Origin: Azolla caroliniana
Lineage: Eukaryota; Polypodiophyta
Length of the DNA: 64,000 bases
Assembly (NCBI GenBank): GCA_043228905.1
Contig: JBHGNT010000001.1
Span: 9,548,001-9,612,000 of the forward strand
Reading direction: 5' to 3'
The notes below the pieces were generated by a model that saw nothing but the letters and a program-made list of their open reading frames with translations, was not told where the DNA came from and ran no database searches. The translations under genes were made by a program, and so were the position numbers. Positions 10,534 through 23,400 of this stretch are shown here, piece by piece; position 1 is the first letter of the stretch; each line of letters opens with the position of its first letter.

Positions 10534-11271
10534 TGTCGTGCCTTTCGGCTTTGGATTGTTGCATGAGTCGGGTGGGAACCGCCGCGGTTTTGGAATAGGA
10601 GGAGGAAGAATTTGAGATGAATCTAGTTATGAATAGATTTTAAGAAAGAGATATAAAAACCTCGTGAATCCCGCGAGTACAATGTATTTTATTAGATTAA
10701 TCAATATTAAGATAAGAATATGAATTTGGATTGAAAGAGAAGAATATAGAAACCTCGTGAATCCCACGAATATAATTTATTAATTGGTGTTTTTAGAGAT
10801 ATATCCAATTTCCAAAAGATTTCACACTTATTACATTGTGCTCCCCATCCTTATATAGTGATGAGAGAGTCTTGGCAATCCATGTTTTTTTCTCTAATTA
10901 TGCCCTCCATGTTTTCTCTATCAATAGACAATATGCTTTCTCTAACATGCTTTTTCTAAAGTCATGTGTTTTTTATCGACTATAGTGTTCATGCACGCTA
11001 GATGTGCATGTGTAGCTTTTTCTTTTATTATGCGTTTTCCTAAAGTTTATCCTAGTGTGAACTTACCTTTCTATGTGGGACATCTACTTTTTAACACTAA
11101 TGATATGTTAGTGTAATCGTAAGGCTTCACATTATTAATATGGAGGTGCAAGGTTCGAATCTTGCCCTATACATGTAATATATATTTTGATATTTTTGTC
11201 GTTTTCTTCATATTTATTAAATCGGTTACTTTATACATTTTTTCACGTAGTGTACAAAATACACTACAACA
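10534..11271 (-). repeat. LTR-A1 (738 bp)
   Basis: Starts TGTCGTGCCTTTCGG and ends ACACTACAACA, giving TG...CA ends. On the minus strand it is preceded by a purine-rich stretch (GGAGGGGGCAAG, 11,272-11,283) that fits a polypurine tract, so it is best read as the 3' LTR of a minus-strand element. Near-identical copy at 44,567-45,301. The first 90 or so bases are also shared with the G2 LTR at 48,261. Confidence 0.6.
11104..11172 (+). other. tRNA-like segment inside LTR-A1
   Basis: Contains a box-B-like GGTTCGAATC inside a perfect 5-bp T-arm (GCAAG/CTTGC, 11,148-11,165) and a D-arm-like AGTGTAATCGTAAGG upstream. The copy at 45,126-45,200 reads AGTATAATGGTAAGG, closer to the plant tRNA-Asp/Glu D-arm. 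Acceptor and anticodon stems do not fold convincingly, so it is not called a tRNA gene. Confidence 0.35.
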
Positions 11272-11900
11272 CTTGCCCCCTCCGAACCCGCATATCCTCC
11301 GGTATGTGCCGAAATTGCCGGTGCTCGTAATTCTCCTTTACTTGTAGTACCCTCTATTTCTCTTGCTATGTCGACTTTGTCTCTCCATTTTGAACACATC
11401 CATTCTTTCCACCCGAACCATTGTCTCCATTCGATCCACCATATTCTTCGTTCACTCTTTGCATGGCCATGACCGGTTGTCATGACTCCTTGTGCTCTTC
11501 TTTAGCTTAACCTTTCTTGTCTCGTGCATGGCCACCTTTGTTCTGACCGTCTCCTTGGTCAATACACTCTGCACTTCGTCCATCTTCGTTGTATAATCTC
11601 ACATTAGAGTTGACAATCTTCATGTTAGAGCCCTCCTTCTTTGTTGAGATCTCATCCTCGGTAACACCCTTCAAATCTGCTTGGCCCTTGTTGTCTGTGG
11701 TAGTGTGCATGCTTGGCCTTTTCCTCGTCTTCATCAATCTCGACTTCTTTCCTGATCGGTCTCGTTCGATTGTCTTTCGGTTGGATTGGCTTCCAATCAG
11801 ATTCGTATTCGGCCAAATCGAACTCGGTTGATCGGTTTCAACCGAGTCGGCCCCCTTCCAGGTCGGGTTCGATCTATCGGTTTCGGTTTCAACTCCGATT
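11272..11900 (-). mobile_element. Internal fragment of the LTR-A element
   Basis: Minus-strand open stretches (about 11,483-11,226 and 11,830-11,507) give a charged, low-complexity protein with ERDRSGKKSRLMKTRKRPS and EDEISTKKEGSN; I recognise no domain. The region is duplicated at 45,302-45,496 plus 47,763-48,195, where a 2.27-kb transposon interrupts it. At about 11,475 this copy preserves the unoccupied insertion site (GCATGGCCATGACC). The right end runs into copia-3 gag at about 11,900-11,950. Confidence 0.5.
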
Positions 11901-11949
11901 TGGAAATGGTCTTCTTCATCGAGTTAGCCTCGTGTTTCATCACCAAGCC

Positions 11950-12975
11950 TGGCCCTTTACTGGCTTTTTCGGTTTTGGATCCTCCCAATCCTTCTACATA
12001 GTGTGAGTATTGTCGGATCTCTCTACCGGCCATGCCGGATCCGGATTTGTCCAAATCAATGCGCTTCTTCCAGCACTCGCTTTCTCTGTGGCCCTTTTTA
12101 CCAGAGTACCAGCATTCCGTGTCGGCCTTTGTTTGCCAGCCTCTGACGCCGCCTTGACTCCGCTTGCTTGTGGAGGGTCCGGAACTATTGTCAGCACGTT
12201 CTCTATGCCTTCGGTCCTGTTCTTGCCGACCCGCCTCGTCCACCACGCCCACCGGGCTGATCCGCCTCCGTGTACAACATCCGGCTGTCGGTGGGTGCAC
12301 TTGTTGACGCACCGGCGTGGTTCTCCTCTACAAGGAGCATCGACTGTAAGTCGAAAAATGACGGCGTATTCCTCCTTGTACATACCACCGTTCGGAACGC
12401 TTTGAACTTAGACGCTAGGCCCCCAAGACAAATCTGCACCATCTCATCTTCCTCTACAGTGACGTTCATAGAGGCAAGTGAGTCATAGATCTCTTTGATT
12501 CGGACTGTGTAATCGGCTACCGACATGTCCTTCTGTCGGACATTGCTCAACTCATGTCGGAGTTGCAACTTCCGATACGTAGTGCTCGCCGCGAAAACCT
12601 TCTTCAGGTTTCCTCAAGCTTCTTTTCGCGTCTTGGCATCTCGGACATGGCTCAGCAGTTGGTCTCTGACACTAGACGCAAAGCAATACATCACTCTGCT
12701 TGCCACTTGTTCCCACATTGGGAAGTCCTTGTGTCCCGCATCAGGTGTTGTGTCGTTAGCTCCGTCGACATAGCTCCAGTAACCATGGCCAAGCAGGTAC
12801 TGGTGCATCTTGTATGACCAAGATGCGTAGTTGGATCTGTCGAGCTTCTCCACCAGGAGCGAGCTAGTCTTTCCATTGTCCATCACTTCTCTTTCTGTTC
12901 TAACCGGGTCTTAGGGTTTGTCTTCAGATGCTGATGTCGGCTGCAAAGGTTCTCAACCCTCGCGCTCTGATAACA
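11950..12975 (-). mobile_element. Copia-3 gag with degenerate zinc knuckle
   Basis: Minus-strand Ty1/copia gag from about 12,880 down: EKLDRSNYASWSYKMHQYL (UBN2-type gag start), MSVADYTVRIKEIYDSLASM (about 12,525), and a knuckle CWYSGKKGHRESEC (about 12,110) whose second cysteine is serine. Frames break near 12,600 and 12,300. It is closely related to copia-2 gag at 49,869-50,720. The rest of the polyprotein is missing; the sequence passes into LTR-A element remains. The primer site TGTTATCAGAGC (12,963-12,974, minus) is one base off the usual TGGTATCAGAGC form. Confidence 0.82.
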
Positions 12976-13405
12976 TGAAAAATAGAAACTGCGGAAGCGT
13001 TAGACAATTGGCTTAGCCGGATAGCAACAGAGAGAGAGAGAGAGAGATGAACACACAAAAGGTACGCAGGAGAGACAGAGAAAGAGAAGAACAACTTAAA
13101 TCTATTATCAACAATTCTGTAAAAATTCTCTGTACATACAATGTGCTCAACAACACTATTTATACAAGTCCTAAGAGGACTGACAGAGGTACAATGTACT
13201 TCAATGCTCACACGAGTGTCTGACTCTAACTACGAGACATTAACTACCTAGTAGTCTAGGCTGCTACTAGGCTTCTGGTTACTGCTTGATCCGGCTAACT
13301 GACTCCCCAACTCACCCGCTCGCCGATCCGGCTCATCCTTCGGGATGCCGATCTGGCTCAGGCTTATTCAGACGATCTGGATCTAGTTGAGCTTGCCGCT
13401 CAACA
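12976..13405 (-). repeat. Copia-3 5' LTR (430 bp)
   Basis: In plus coordinates it ends GCTTGCCGCTCAACA, the complement of the TGTTGAGCGGCAAGC start of the copia-2 LTRs at 49,367 and 54,353. It lies directly beside the primer-binding site. Its outer edge at 13,405 cuts into a conserved reading frame (the RING/coiled-coil paralogue), so it marks an insertion into that gene copy. Confidence 0.82.
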
Positions 13406-13790
13406 CAAATGCACGTGCAAATACAAATCCTACCCCATTGTTTAGGATATGTTTCGTATCATAAACTTGTTCATATTGTGACTTTAGTTCAGTGATATAA
13501 TCCTTCTTCAATCGAGTGAGGTGGAAACCTCTCCGTGTCTCGGGTTGTGATGAGCCCCAGGTTTTCATCATCCACATGTCTAGGTCTTCATAAATGTCAG
13601 GTCGTGCACAAAGGAAATAACCCCAATGTTTGTGTGAACCTTTTGGCCCTGAGTTGCTAAAAACTTAGACCTCCCTCTGGTGGGGGTCATCTTACTTTCT
13701 TTGATGGGGGTCCTTTTTCTTTCCTTGCATGGTGTGATGACATTTTCGGTCACCATTTTCTTCTTTGTGGGCTTCCTTGTCATGTGAATC
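13406..13790 (-). pseudogene. Broken paralogue of the 61.9-kb RING/coiled-coil gene
   Basis: Minus-strand fragments from about 13,783 down match the N-terminal part of the gene at 61,934. MTRKPTKKK, TPIKESKMTPTRGR and TRRGFHLTRLKKDYITELK correspond to MTRRTPIKK, TPMKESKKTPTRER and TRRGFHISGLKREYMNLLK there. The frame shifts once near 13,580. After the shared FARAF motif at about 13,408 the copia-3 LTR begins, so the coiled-coil and RING portions are missing. Function is unknown. Confidence 0.75.
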
Positions 13791-14770
13791 CTATCTCTCT
13801 TCTTCGCCTCACATGCACAACAATAGTAAATAATAGTAAATCATGCACAACAATAGTAAACAATATTAAATAATATACAATTCAAGGAGATATCGGATAT
13901 GAAACATAATGTTAACTCCCGATACTTAACATATACACATGTTGACCGACTCTCAAATTCAAGCATATGCATGTACAAAGCTCTCAAATGGTCAAGGGAG
14001 AACAACAACAACAAAAACCTAAACGATAATAACAGATAGAATCAAACATACAGATAAACATGTCCCAAACATCGTTAAGGTTGCAGATGTAAAAAAACAG
14101 ATAGAAAATGACAAAAATAGATAGAATCAAACATACAGATAAACATGTCCCAAACATCGTTATGGTTGCAGATGTAAAGAAACAAATAGAAAATGACAAA
14201 AACAGATAGAATTAAACATACAAAAATATAGTAAAACAAGTACCAAATGTCGTTGTTGAAGTCTTTGAAGAGGGGACACATTTGAAACACACCGGGTAGA
14301 GGGAGCACTTGGAGGTAGAGGTAACACGACCAGCAGAGCAGAGACCGATGTGAAGAGGATAAGGTGTGCATACCACACACTTCAGAAAACGCTTGAGAGA
14401 GAGAACGTGACTAGTAGAGGAAAGCTTGATGTAACGAGGACACAGTACAACGGTTGAGAGAGAGAATACCTCAGAGAGAGGACACGACGAGGACACAGTT
14501 GAAGATCTGATGTCCATGCAGTGAGGACACGGTACAACACCTGAGTGTATTGTTGTTGCAAAGAGGACACGACAAGCAGGGAGTGGGTTTATGGTTTGCA
14601 GGGTGAGTAGAGAACGTGGAGAAACCTATGCACAAGTTGGAAGAGAGAGAGAGAGAGGGAGGGAGGGAGGGAAGGAGGGAGCGGGTACAAATGTAGTGAA
14701 TAAATGAGTAGAAGGGGGAAGGAAAGAGTGCGAGAGAGAGGAGGTACGAACCTAAGGAATTACCAAGTGT

Positions 14771-14819
<49 letters not shown>

Positions 14820-15150
14820 AACTAACTAACTAACTGACAGTTCGAGATAAACCTATTATTTTCCATGAGAGACAGAGTGAGAGAAAGATAGGCTGATTAT
14901 CTTCATGATTGACTAACGACTCAAGATCTTATATAGTTAAGACCTCCTTACAACATTACCTTGAATTTTAACACAATTGATGTTTATTCATATTTGAAAT
15001 CTATTTTCATTGAATGTGACTTTTAATTTCAAAACAAGTGGTCAACTTTTTAAACCCAAATATTGGATTTACTTTTACATTTTAAAGTTTTTCCTCCACA
15101 TGGAATTAGTTCTACAGTTTTGGCCAAAAGTTGGTACACTGTAGTGTGCT
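13791..15150 (-). other. 5' region of the broken paralogue, with tandem repeats and CACTA-like end
   Basis: No coding sequence I can support. It holds a tandem repeat of about 86 bp (14,033-14,225; 2.4 units, CAAACATACAGATAAACATG...), GA microsatellites (14,643-14,665 and 14,773-14,816), and at 15,118-15,150, on the minus strand, CACTACAGTGTACCAACTTT. A similar CTACGGTGTACCAACTTT lies at 60,250, followed in both places by CT/GA runs and then the paralogous gene. The two loci therefore share a 5' boundary. Confidence 0.45.
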
Positions 15151-17340
15151 TTCACCCAGTATCGACTCCTAGCTTTTATCAAGGTTGAGCATGATATGTG
15201 TGATCCAAGCATACACAATACAAAGATTCATATTTTTAATGTATGTGGCCATATTAATGTTGAGATCTACTATCTCCAACTTAAAAAATGTGACTAGTAT
15301 ATGTTATTTACCTTGATCTGACACTAGAACTATGAATAACTTTAATTAAATCACAAAACCATGACCTTAAACAAAAAAGAAGCAAGGAAAATCATTTTTA
15401 TGGCATGGCCTCTTGAAATGAATCTTTATATTGTGTGTATGTGTGTGTTTCGATCACATACATTCTTGACAATTAGAAGTCAATACTATCAAGATAGTGG
15501 TAGGCTCAAAAACATGTCTATACACAAAGCCATACACACGCCACCAAGTCCCATTATCTCAAATAGCCTTAGTTATTATGATGTGGAGCCATATGTGGTC
15601 CTTATGCAATCAATATGATGCACCAACATGAATGTAATACGAAGCCCTAGATAGACATACTAGCATTTGGGGCTATAATTGTTGTTTTTGCGAGTATTAT
15701 TCAATGTGTCCATTGCTAACACAAATAGAAAAGATTATTAGGGGTGTTTAATAATCTAAAACCATTAAGATGTTGAAGTGGCATAAGAACATTTAAGTAT
15801 TAAGATAGATGTTAATAACATTATTGTAAACAATGGAATGAGCTTTTAATTAAAAAGTAGATTTTGCTTTTATAACATACATGCTAACTAGCTTTTGTTG
15901 GGTGTAGAGTTTGAAGTTTTCATTATTAAATTGAAGCTTCTACGATAAGTGGTGTCTGAAGCAGTTGGGCCTACAAGGCTACATGTAGTTGGTGCATGCA
16001 TTTCATATAGATTGATGTTAAAGAATAACTTTAGTTACTTTCTAGCATCACTAACCATTGGTGTACAAATAGATTCCTATAGTTCCTTTGATTTTTTGCA
16101 TCTCATTCTAAATTTATAATATCTCTAATTAAATCATGCATCATATAGTTTCTAGCAACATGAACATTGAACCATCATGTGATGATGTCAGCACGTGATA
16201 GTGTCGAATTACTGAAGAAATTGCTGCATTGAAAATAACGGTGAGAAAATTAAAATAATATTTGTGCATATGTATGTATATGTATAAATAATTTGAAGCT
16301 ACTTTAATGGTAATTGTAATAATGAGTAAACACTTAACAAGATAACCTTTCTTAAAGATGGTTACACCACACAATGTATTATTATTCTTTATACCTCTCC
16401 ATGAGAATATATATACCCATAATCTCTATTACAGTGAAGAACGTCCAAACGCCTCAATTGTGTGTACAACGGAAAGGATTGTGCATTGAATAACAAACTA
16501 TTGTTGATGAGGAACAACAAGGGGAATGGTTGTGCAACCTCGGGCAAATCTTGAAGACCAAATTAATGGAATGTTGAAATGAGGGGAGCCAACTCCTCAC
16601 AAGGGAATTCTCATAGCTCTTGGAATTCTTGAGATGCTCAAGAGATGAGGACCACTCCGTGTGACGATGGAAAATTCAAAATTAGGGATGAACACCATCT
16701 AGACCATGACGGACGAATCGTCTAACGTGTGATGCACATTGAACCAACAGTCTTTTCAACGGTTGCAGGGTGGAGATGGTGGTCCTACTTGAAAATTTGC
16801 ACATCAATACCCTGTTAAAAACCACACAAAGTTGAAGTAAGGATGTGCTCATTCTTTCCACCATATGTAAAATTATAGAAGAGAAAGACTAAATCGAGTG
16901 GATATTTGAATTATAGATCTGATACAACCAAGAACATCTGAATTTAAGTTATGGTGGTTATATGCATAGAAATGTTGCACCCTCTCAATTAGACCAATGA
17001 ACTAGTGATTTGATTGGTCTTTTGAATTGGATCTATTTATATGATAAGCCATAATTAGAGGTGTGTTTTAGATAGTACATAACCCTCCAAGTGATTTCCA
17101 ATGCATAAGATCAGGGCTATAAATAAAGCGTGAGAGATGGTTAATTGCAAAACAAAGATCAAGATTCTGAGTTATTTTAAATCAATATCAATGCTTCCTT
17201 ATTAATCATATAAAAGGAAATTGCTTCATAAAATCTATATTTTTTGTCATTATTAGGCCATTTATTCACACAATTTACACATAGTAAGTAATACAAGGTT
17301 TAATAATTAACATTCCAACTAATTTCAAAATTTCATTAAT
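15151..17340. other. AT-rich intergenic sequence, nothing recognised
   Basis: About 2.2 kb with no conserved reading frame, no LTR and no repeat shared with the rest of the window that I could find. Short open stretches are present but show no domain-like composition. It may be old decayed transposon DNA. Confidence 0.5.
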
Positions 17341-19140
17341 GATTTTCTTTTAGCGAATAGTCAAAGTTGGTAGACTATGATTACGAGTAATTTGCATCAC
17401 TAGGAAATAAGGTAGAGGGCCTAAGTTTGTAATTGATAATGTTTTAGGAAGCTCTATCTTTGATTATGTGATTTGAGATGGTGTTCTAACTACACGAATT
17501 TGTCGTTCACATATAATGTTAACACTAATGGGCAATTGAATGTATGATTATGTCCAATGTATATATTTGGTTCAAGTAACAATCTAGAGTAATCTTGTGA
17601 GAGCATAAAATTCAACTTGAAGGAAATTGTTTAAGTCTAGACGCATTGATGGAGCCAGCAAATATAGTTTGGTTGAGAACTTGCTTCAAATCCAGGAGGG
17701 TGTGACATGTAGATTTCTTTTGGTAGAAATGTTGTTTGTACATCCAAATGATGTACCTCAAGGTCAAGAATGGTGTCTAGAACAATAGGAGTCAGAATGA
17801 TGCTATAGGGAGAACAGGTGAAACTGTCTCATAATAGTCAAGCCCTTCGACTTGAGAAAAACCATAAGCCATTAGCCGAGCTTGATAGCATACTATTGTA
17901 CCATTAGGGTTACATAATTTTTTATTTGCATGAGATAGGCAAGTGGCCTATAAGGAGTAGTACTAGAATCCATTTTTGTTGACAAAGAGAGAGTTTCAAG
18001 TTCTTTTTCCTTAATGGTTTTCCTTTCCACATTGTATTGCCTCGTTGATAGGTACTGAATCATCAAGAATGGTCGATATAAGTGAGGGGGAGCTAATTGC
18101 AAAGAAAGCGAGCTAAAGATCATCTAATTTCTTAGTGCTAAAATGTGAAAATTATTGGTATGTTTCATGCATTCTCCATTAGAGGGGAGAAGAGGCATTT
18201 GTACACCCTAGTAATTTGATTATTTTGGTATCCTTTGTTATTGATGTCATTGTCTATTCCATAAACTCGTGACGATCTTGTTAATGGGATAAAGGAGCTT
18301 TTGCGAGAATGGAAACATGAATAATCAAGGTGAGTTAGGTGTATTGTGCCCAACGGTTTGCCATTTTGAATGTTTTTTATTCCAACAATGGTGTATATTA
18401 TGTCTAAAGTGATTTAAATGATACAATGATGGACACTTCCAAATATTCATCATGGATTTTTACTTTTTCTCAACGGCTCTTAGGTTGCCACAGACATTCA
18501 TTACTGCACCACATTTTGCATACATATCTACCAAAGCATGGCTAAGTACAATACAACATGTTTTTCAAGTGCAATCCAGGCTTATTGATGATCTCCTCAC
18601 GAACTTCCTTTCCCTTGTCATAATGAATATTTAGATCATGACTAGATATCTTTCTAGTTTGGGTAAGATTACTATTATTTGTAATTGGAGCATATGGCTC
18701 TCCTTGTAATGATTGTTTTTTTATTAGAGATGAGTCATTAGTTAAAGGGGAAATATGTGGTTGAGCGTCTAGTGATGTGAATATTCACAGAAGATGTTCG
18801 ATGAGCATTTTGTCAATTATGACTTCGAGTTTTTAGGAAGCTAGCGGAGCCTATTTAAAAGTACTAGTTGATGATATTGTTTGTTGGATTTGATGTTTGA
18901 GGGGTTTGGTATGGTAGTTGTAGCTTGTGTCTTTTCATGTATGAGATATTAGGCTATCTTCATTGCACATCGGTGATTGACTAAATAAAAATCGTTTGAC
19001 ATTTGGGTCAATGTAAAATTGATAACCCTTGTAGCCATGAGGTTTTCCATACCCAACAAATATGGTGCAATTCTTGTGATTATGTAATTTACACAAAGGG
19101 AAGAACGTGTAAGGGTCGACCCGGCCGGCGCGCGGCACAC
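17341..19140 (-). mobile_element. Heavily decayed copia element (integrase end, linker, RT)
   Basis: Read on the minus strand. The integrase C-terminus reads CTIFVGYGKPHGYKGYQFY and VKRFLFSQSPMCNEDS (about 19,075-18,960). Then comes a long non-conserved linker (18,960-18,660), and RT remnants near 17,900-17,800 (QARLMAYGFSQVEG-like) and 17,580-17,380 (NIYIG-like, LGPLPYFL-like) in several frames. No LTRs are recognised. Part of the linker (18,677-18,967) is duplicated at 1,990-2,278. This is older than the other copia copies in the window. Confidence 0.65.
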
Positions 19141-19557
19141 AAACGAATTTATAGACATATTTTGTTGAATCTATTTTTCGTGCTTAGCATTGTCTTTATG
19201 GGGACATGAGAGGTCCTTCGCAAATACCAGTTGACTTAACACATTAGTACAACCCATGCGGTACCAGTGTTGTACTACTACCTAGTGGGTAGCTGTTCTC
19301 TAGAGTCAACCCAACCATATCATGCAAGTATATATATATATAACACTCCACTTTGTCCTTAACAGGATCTGTGTGGTTTAAGGCTTGTCTGGTCGAGCAT
19401 CATTACCCTCCTCATTCTTCTCCCTAATGATCAACAACATTGCCGTACATAGAAGCGATTGAGTTTCGCACATCTTTCGGCAGTTAACTTCTCGATTAAT
19501 CCGCGATGAGTATGTTGGAGAAGTAGCAGTAGTTGTTGTTGTTTGTGCCTCCTATGG
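19141..19557 (+). promoter_or_regulatory. Probable FRO upstream region
   Basis: About 417 bp between the copia relic and the FRO start codon, without a convincing reading frame on either strand. A TA run at 19,329-19,342 (TATATATATATAAC) is a possible TATA element. An in-frame TGA at 19,507 followed by the first in-frame ATG at 19,558 supports that start. No iron-response element was identified. Confidence 0.35.
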
Positions 19558-20448
19558 ATGAATTTTGGCCTCCTTGCCTTGTGGCTACCGAGTTTGATAT
19601 TCCGAGGCATTAACGCAAGGATTGATGCAGGTAGGGAGGCTGCGGCGGTCGTCCATGGCCTAGATGAGGATGATGAGAGATTGATGGGGGCAATTCGGCG
19701 GGCGAAGGTGGCAAAAGCGGTCACGGAAGCGGTAATCGTGGCCGCGTGCGTGTTTTGGGTATTATGGTGGTTCGTCGCGCCCGATCCAGAAGGAGACAAG
19801 AAATACGTGGAGTCGTGGATCGGCAACAAATCCCACTCTCGCTTCTTTCGGACCGACGGTCGCGAAGGTAACTAAGCCCCTCATTATCAATCTCACCCAG
19901 ATGAATCGTTACAGTACACCTCCTACCAGTAATATAATATAATTAGTGATCACATAATGCATATATATGTGTATGCATATATATGGTTTGTCAAGTGATC
20001 AGCTCCCTCCTACTTAAAACTGATATATATATCTATGGCATCCATCCATTAGGTTCGACATTCATATACCAAACCATGCCTTTCTTCGTCGTCACCATTC
20101 TGAGCTTCGTCGTGATCCGGCTCCGCGCATTCATCAAAGCAAAGACTGCACAGCTCCGTGTTGTGGTGCCCGCGGGTGCAAACGGCTGGAAAAACCAATG
20201 GCAGATGAGTACGTACCCGGTGTGGGTGGACAAGAGCCCCTTCGGCATCCTCACGGCCTCGGAGCTTCTCGGAATTCTGGCCATAACTTTGTTGATGATC
20301 TACCACTTCAGCAGAATCGTCAACATTGCTTTCACCCGCATCGACAACAACACCCAGCACCACCACGGCTCCGGCCCGCCCCCCGCCAAGTACGTCCTAC
20401 TACGATCATGACATAACCATATCTCTCTCTCTCTCTCTCTCTCCAACA

Positions 20449-20485
<37 letters not shown>

Positions 20486-23400
20486 TCATGCTTTGAACAC
20501 CATCGCCAAGCTCACATTGTTTGTTAAATTCCCAATCACATATACGAGGAGGCTTTCGTGAGCTCGACAAGATGTGACAAGAGTGTACATAATAAGCACT
20601 CATGTTTTCCATTGATATTGCAGGCCATGGCAGAAATTGAATAACGTATCCTTCTACTTCGGACGCGTGGCCGTCGTGCCATTCTCGTTGCTCTGGATCC
20701 CCGTGTCGCGTGGCTCGCCGTTTCTTCGGCTCGTAGGCATCCCATTCGAGCGCGCCGTGCGCTACCACATCTGGCTCGCCGTCTCCATGCTTGTTCTCGT
20801 CAGCCTCCATAGCCTCGGCTACATCATTCTCTATGCCAACACCAACCGTACGCACTTGGTAGGTTCAAATCATGCAGTATTTCGCGCTCACTGTCTCGCC
20901 CAATATTACCATAATGTTACAAGGCTTAACGCCGATGATGTCCCAAGGGCCAACCTATGCTAGGGCTCATGTGGTTTCTCCATCATGATGCATTCATTGT
21001 ACTTGAGTGTGTTTGATCATATCTTGATAGGGACATAATTTGTTTTTCGCTTCTTGTTGTTAGATCTTTGGGTGGGTCACGAAGCAAGAAAACTGTGCGG
21101 TAGTGGCCGGGCTGGTGGCATGGGTGTTCGGTCTAGTCATGTGGGCCACTTCCCTCTCCTTCGTGCGTCGCCGCTTCTACGACATATTCTTCTCGGTCCA
21201 CCACCTGTATCTCCTCTTCTCCCTCTTTTGGCTGTATCACGCGGTCTGGAATTATCATTTCTTCATCGTCCCTCTCATGCTCTTCTTCATCGATCGCTTC
21301 CTTCGCATGATCCAATCGTCCAGTGTTGTCCGCGTATCCTCGGCCAAGCTCCTCCAGAATGGCACAGTCGAGCTCTTGCTGCCTCTTAACACCAATGCCA
21401 CCAAAGGTAACATAAATGGATTCTCTTTCATGTATGTGTGCTTGTTCGGATCCACATATTAATTAATATTCCAGAATCTCTCTGACTAAATTCAGTCAGT
21501 GAGCTCTTCTAACCTTTACTAATAACAGGCAATAATGTGATCATTACTTATGTCAGGGACCCCACTCTATAATGCACTCTCCACATGGTGCATCCAGATT
21601 CCTGGTATCTCCAAACTACAGTGGCACTTCTTCAGTGGCGCATCGTCCCCTCTCGATAACACGCAGGAGCTCTCCATCGTAATCAAGCCTCTCGGCGAAT
21701 GGACGAATAGTTTGCGCGATCAATTCTCAAGTGCCAAGAAAACTGGGGGTTCCTGCCCTTTCTCGTTTAAGGCTAGAGTCGAAGGTCCTTACGGCGATGA
21801 GTCCGATTTCTACCTAAAGTATGGGGATCTCTCTAATTATTTGTCGTAATTCCTGTTCTCGATTCCGTTCCCAAAGCTCATGTCTGTCGTTCCTCATTGA
21901 TATAACTAGCCTTCACATTAATGAGTTGCTTCCATTACTTAATGTAATGTATATGATTAATATTTCGCAGGTATAAAACCCTAGTCATCGTGGCCGGGGG
22001 CATAGGCCTCACCCCTGCCCTCGCTATAATCCGCGATATCTTGTATCGATACAAAGACGTTAGATCCTCACCGGCATCGACTACTCTTCCGACCTCCATC
22101 ACACTCTACCACTGCATAAGAAAGCCAGAGGAGTTATGTGTGCTAAATACCCTATATCCTAACCAAATTCTCCCTGGCTATGAGACATTAGGACTGCGCA
22201 TCCGAGTACATGTATACATAACCTCGAAGAACATACAAGATTATGAGGGAGTGCCACTACCCGGTGGCAACACGGCTCATAATTCATATAGAATAGGCCA
22301 ATCCTTGGACCTATCCAAGTTTAACCGTGAACACCCTACATCACAACCATTGATATTTGATTCCTCTTATCCGGCGGCACAACACCCACAATCCGATGGA
22401 AGAATCTCGAGCATTGGCAGCACAGGGAGCACCTCATGGGTAGCATTAACCACCATTGCATCCTTTGCAGGATACTTTGTGCTTTCAGGCTTGGCAAACA
22501 CTTTTATTGTGAGGTCCTATGCCCATCACACCTTCACCAATTACAATCGCGCGCATGTCGTGGTGGCGTGCATGATCTTGGGGATTCTCATTTGTGGCGG
22601 CCTCGTGGTTCTGCTATGGTTCCATATGTTGCGACGACAATCGAGTATAAGCTCGGCATCGGTGCAGCCGAGGAAACAGAGTCCGACTTCTTCTCCATCC
22701 GGAAGTAACGAAGATTTGGGAGCAACTTACAACGGAATCGAAGATGGCGCATCTCAGTGGGATGGGGATGTCCACATTTTGTCACGGCCAAACTGGAAAG
22801 GTAGGTTGGCATCATAGGGTCCACATCTAACCCTAAACCCTAAACCCTAAACTTTTTATTACGGCAAAAAAGTTTTAAAGGTTAAAAACGTTAAAGAAAA
22901 AACATAAGCATTCGTTACGCCAAGAAAGTTAAGTATGTTTTCATAACATAAGCATTTGTGAATATATGTGGTATCTTCTTTAACCTGGGAAGAGTAGTAG
23001 TAGTACATATACAAGTTTGTGAATATATGAGTACAGGTAGATTACCCCAATTCTGAAATTTTAATCCCTTCTATTCAAGCTGCAGTCACTATATACGAAT
23101 ATATAGTACTATTTGTGCAGAATTTTCTAGCTCAATGATCTCATCCTCTGGCTGAATAAAGTACTAGTTAATTCAAATATCATGCCATAGCTATTTCAAA
23201 CCATCTACTCAGGAATGTGCTATGTATGCTATACTGTAGTGGACTTGCGATTATATATGGCACTGAATTGATGCATGAATGAATTACCCCTGAGAATGAA
23301 GCATGTCAAGCAATGAATGTGTAGTTCTTCTAAATTTGATGGTCCAAAATATTGGCAGATGTCTTCGAGGGCTTGGTGGAGCAACACCGTGGGGAATGTG

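Noticed and set aside
11104-11172. Functional tRNA gene
   Set aside because: Only the T-arm folds well; acceptor and anticodon stems are not convincing.
13984-14570. Minus-strand Cys/Phe/Ser-rich frames
   Set aside because: They follow the 86-bp tandem repeat and low-complexity sequence; no domain.
20536-20855. Minus-strand open frames over FRO exons (also 19,431-19,829, 20,033-20,366, 21,133-21,455 and 22,588-22,824)
   Set aside because: They are antisense shadows of FRO exons; the plus strand carries the conserved protein with matching splice phases.
22828-22852. Chromosome end or telomere-addition site
   Set aside because: Only about three and a half units, inside an intron of an intact gene.
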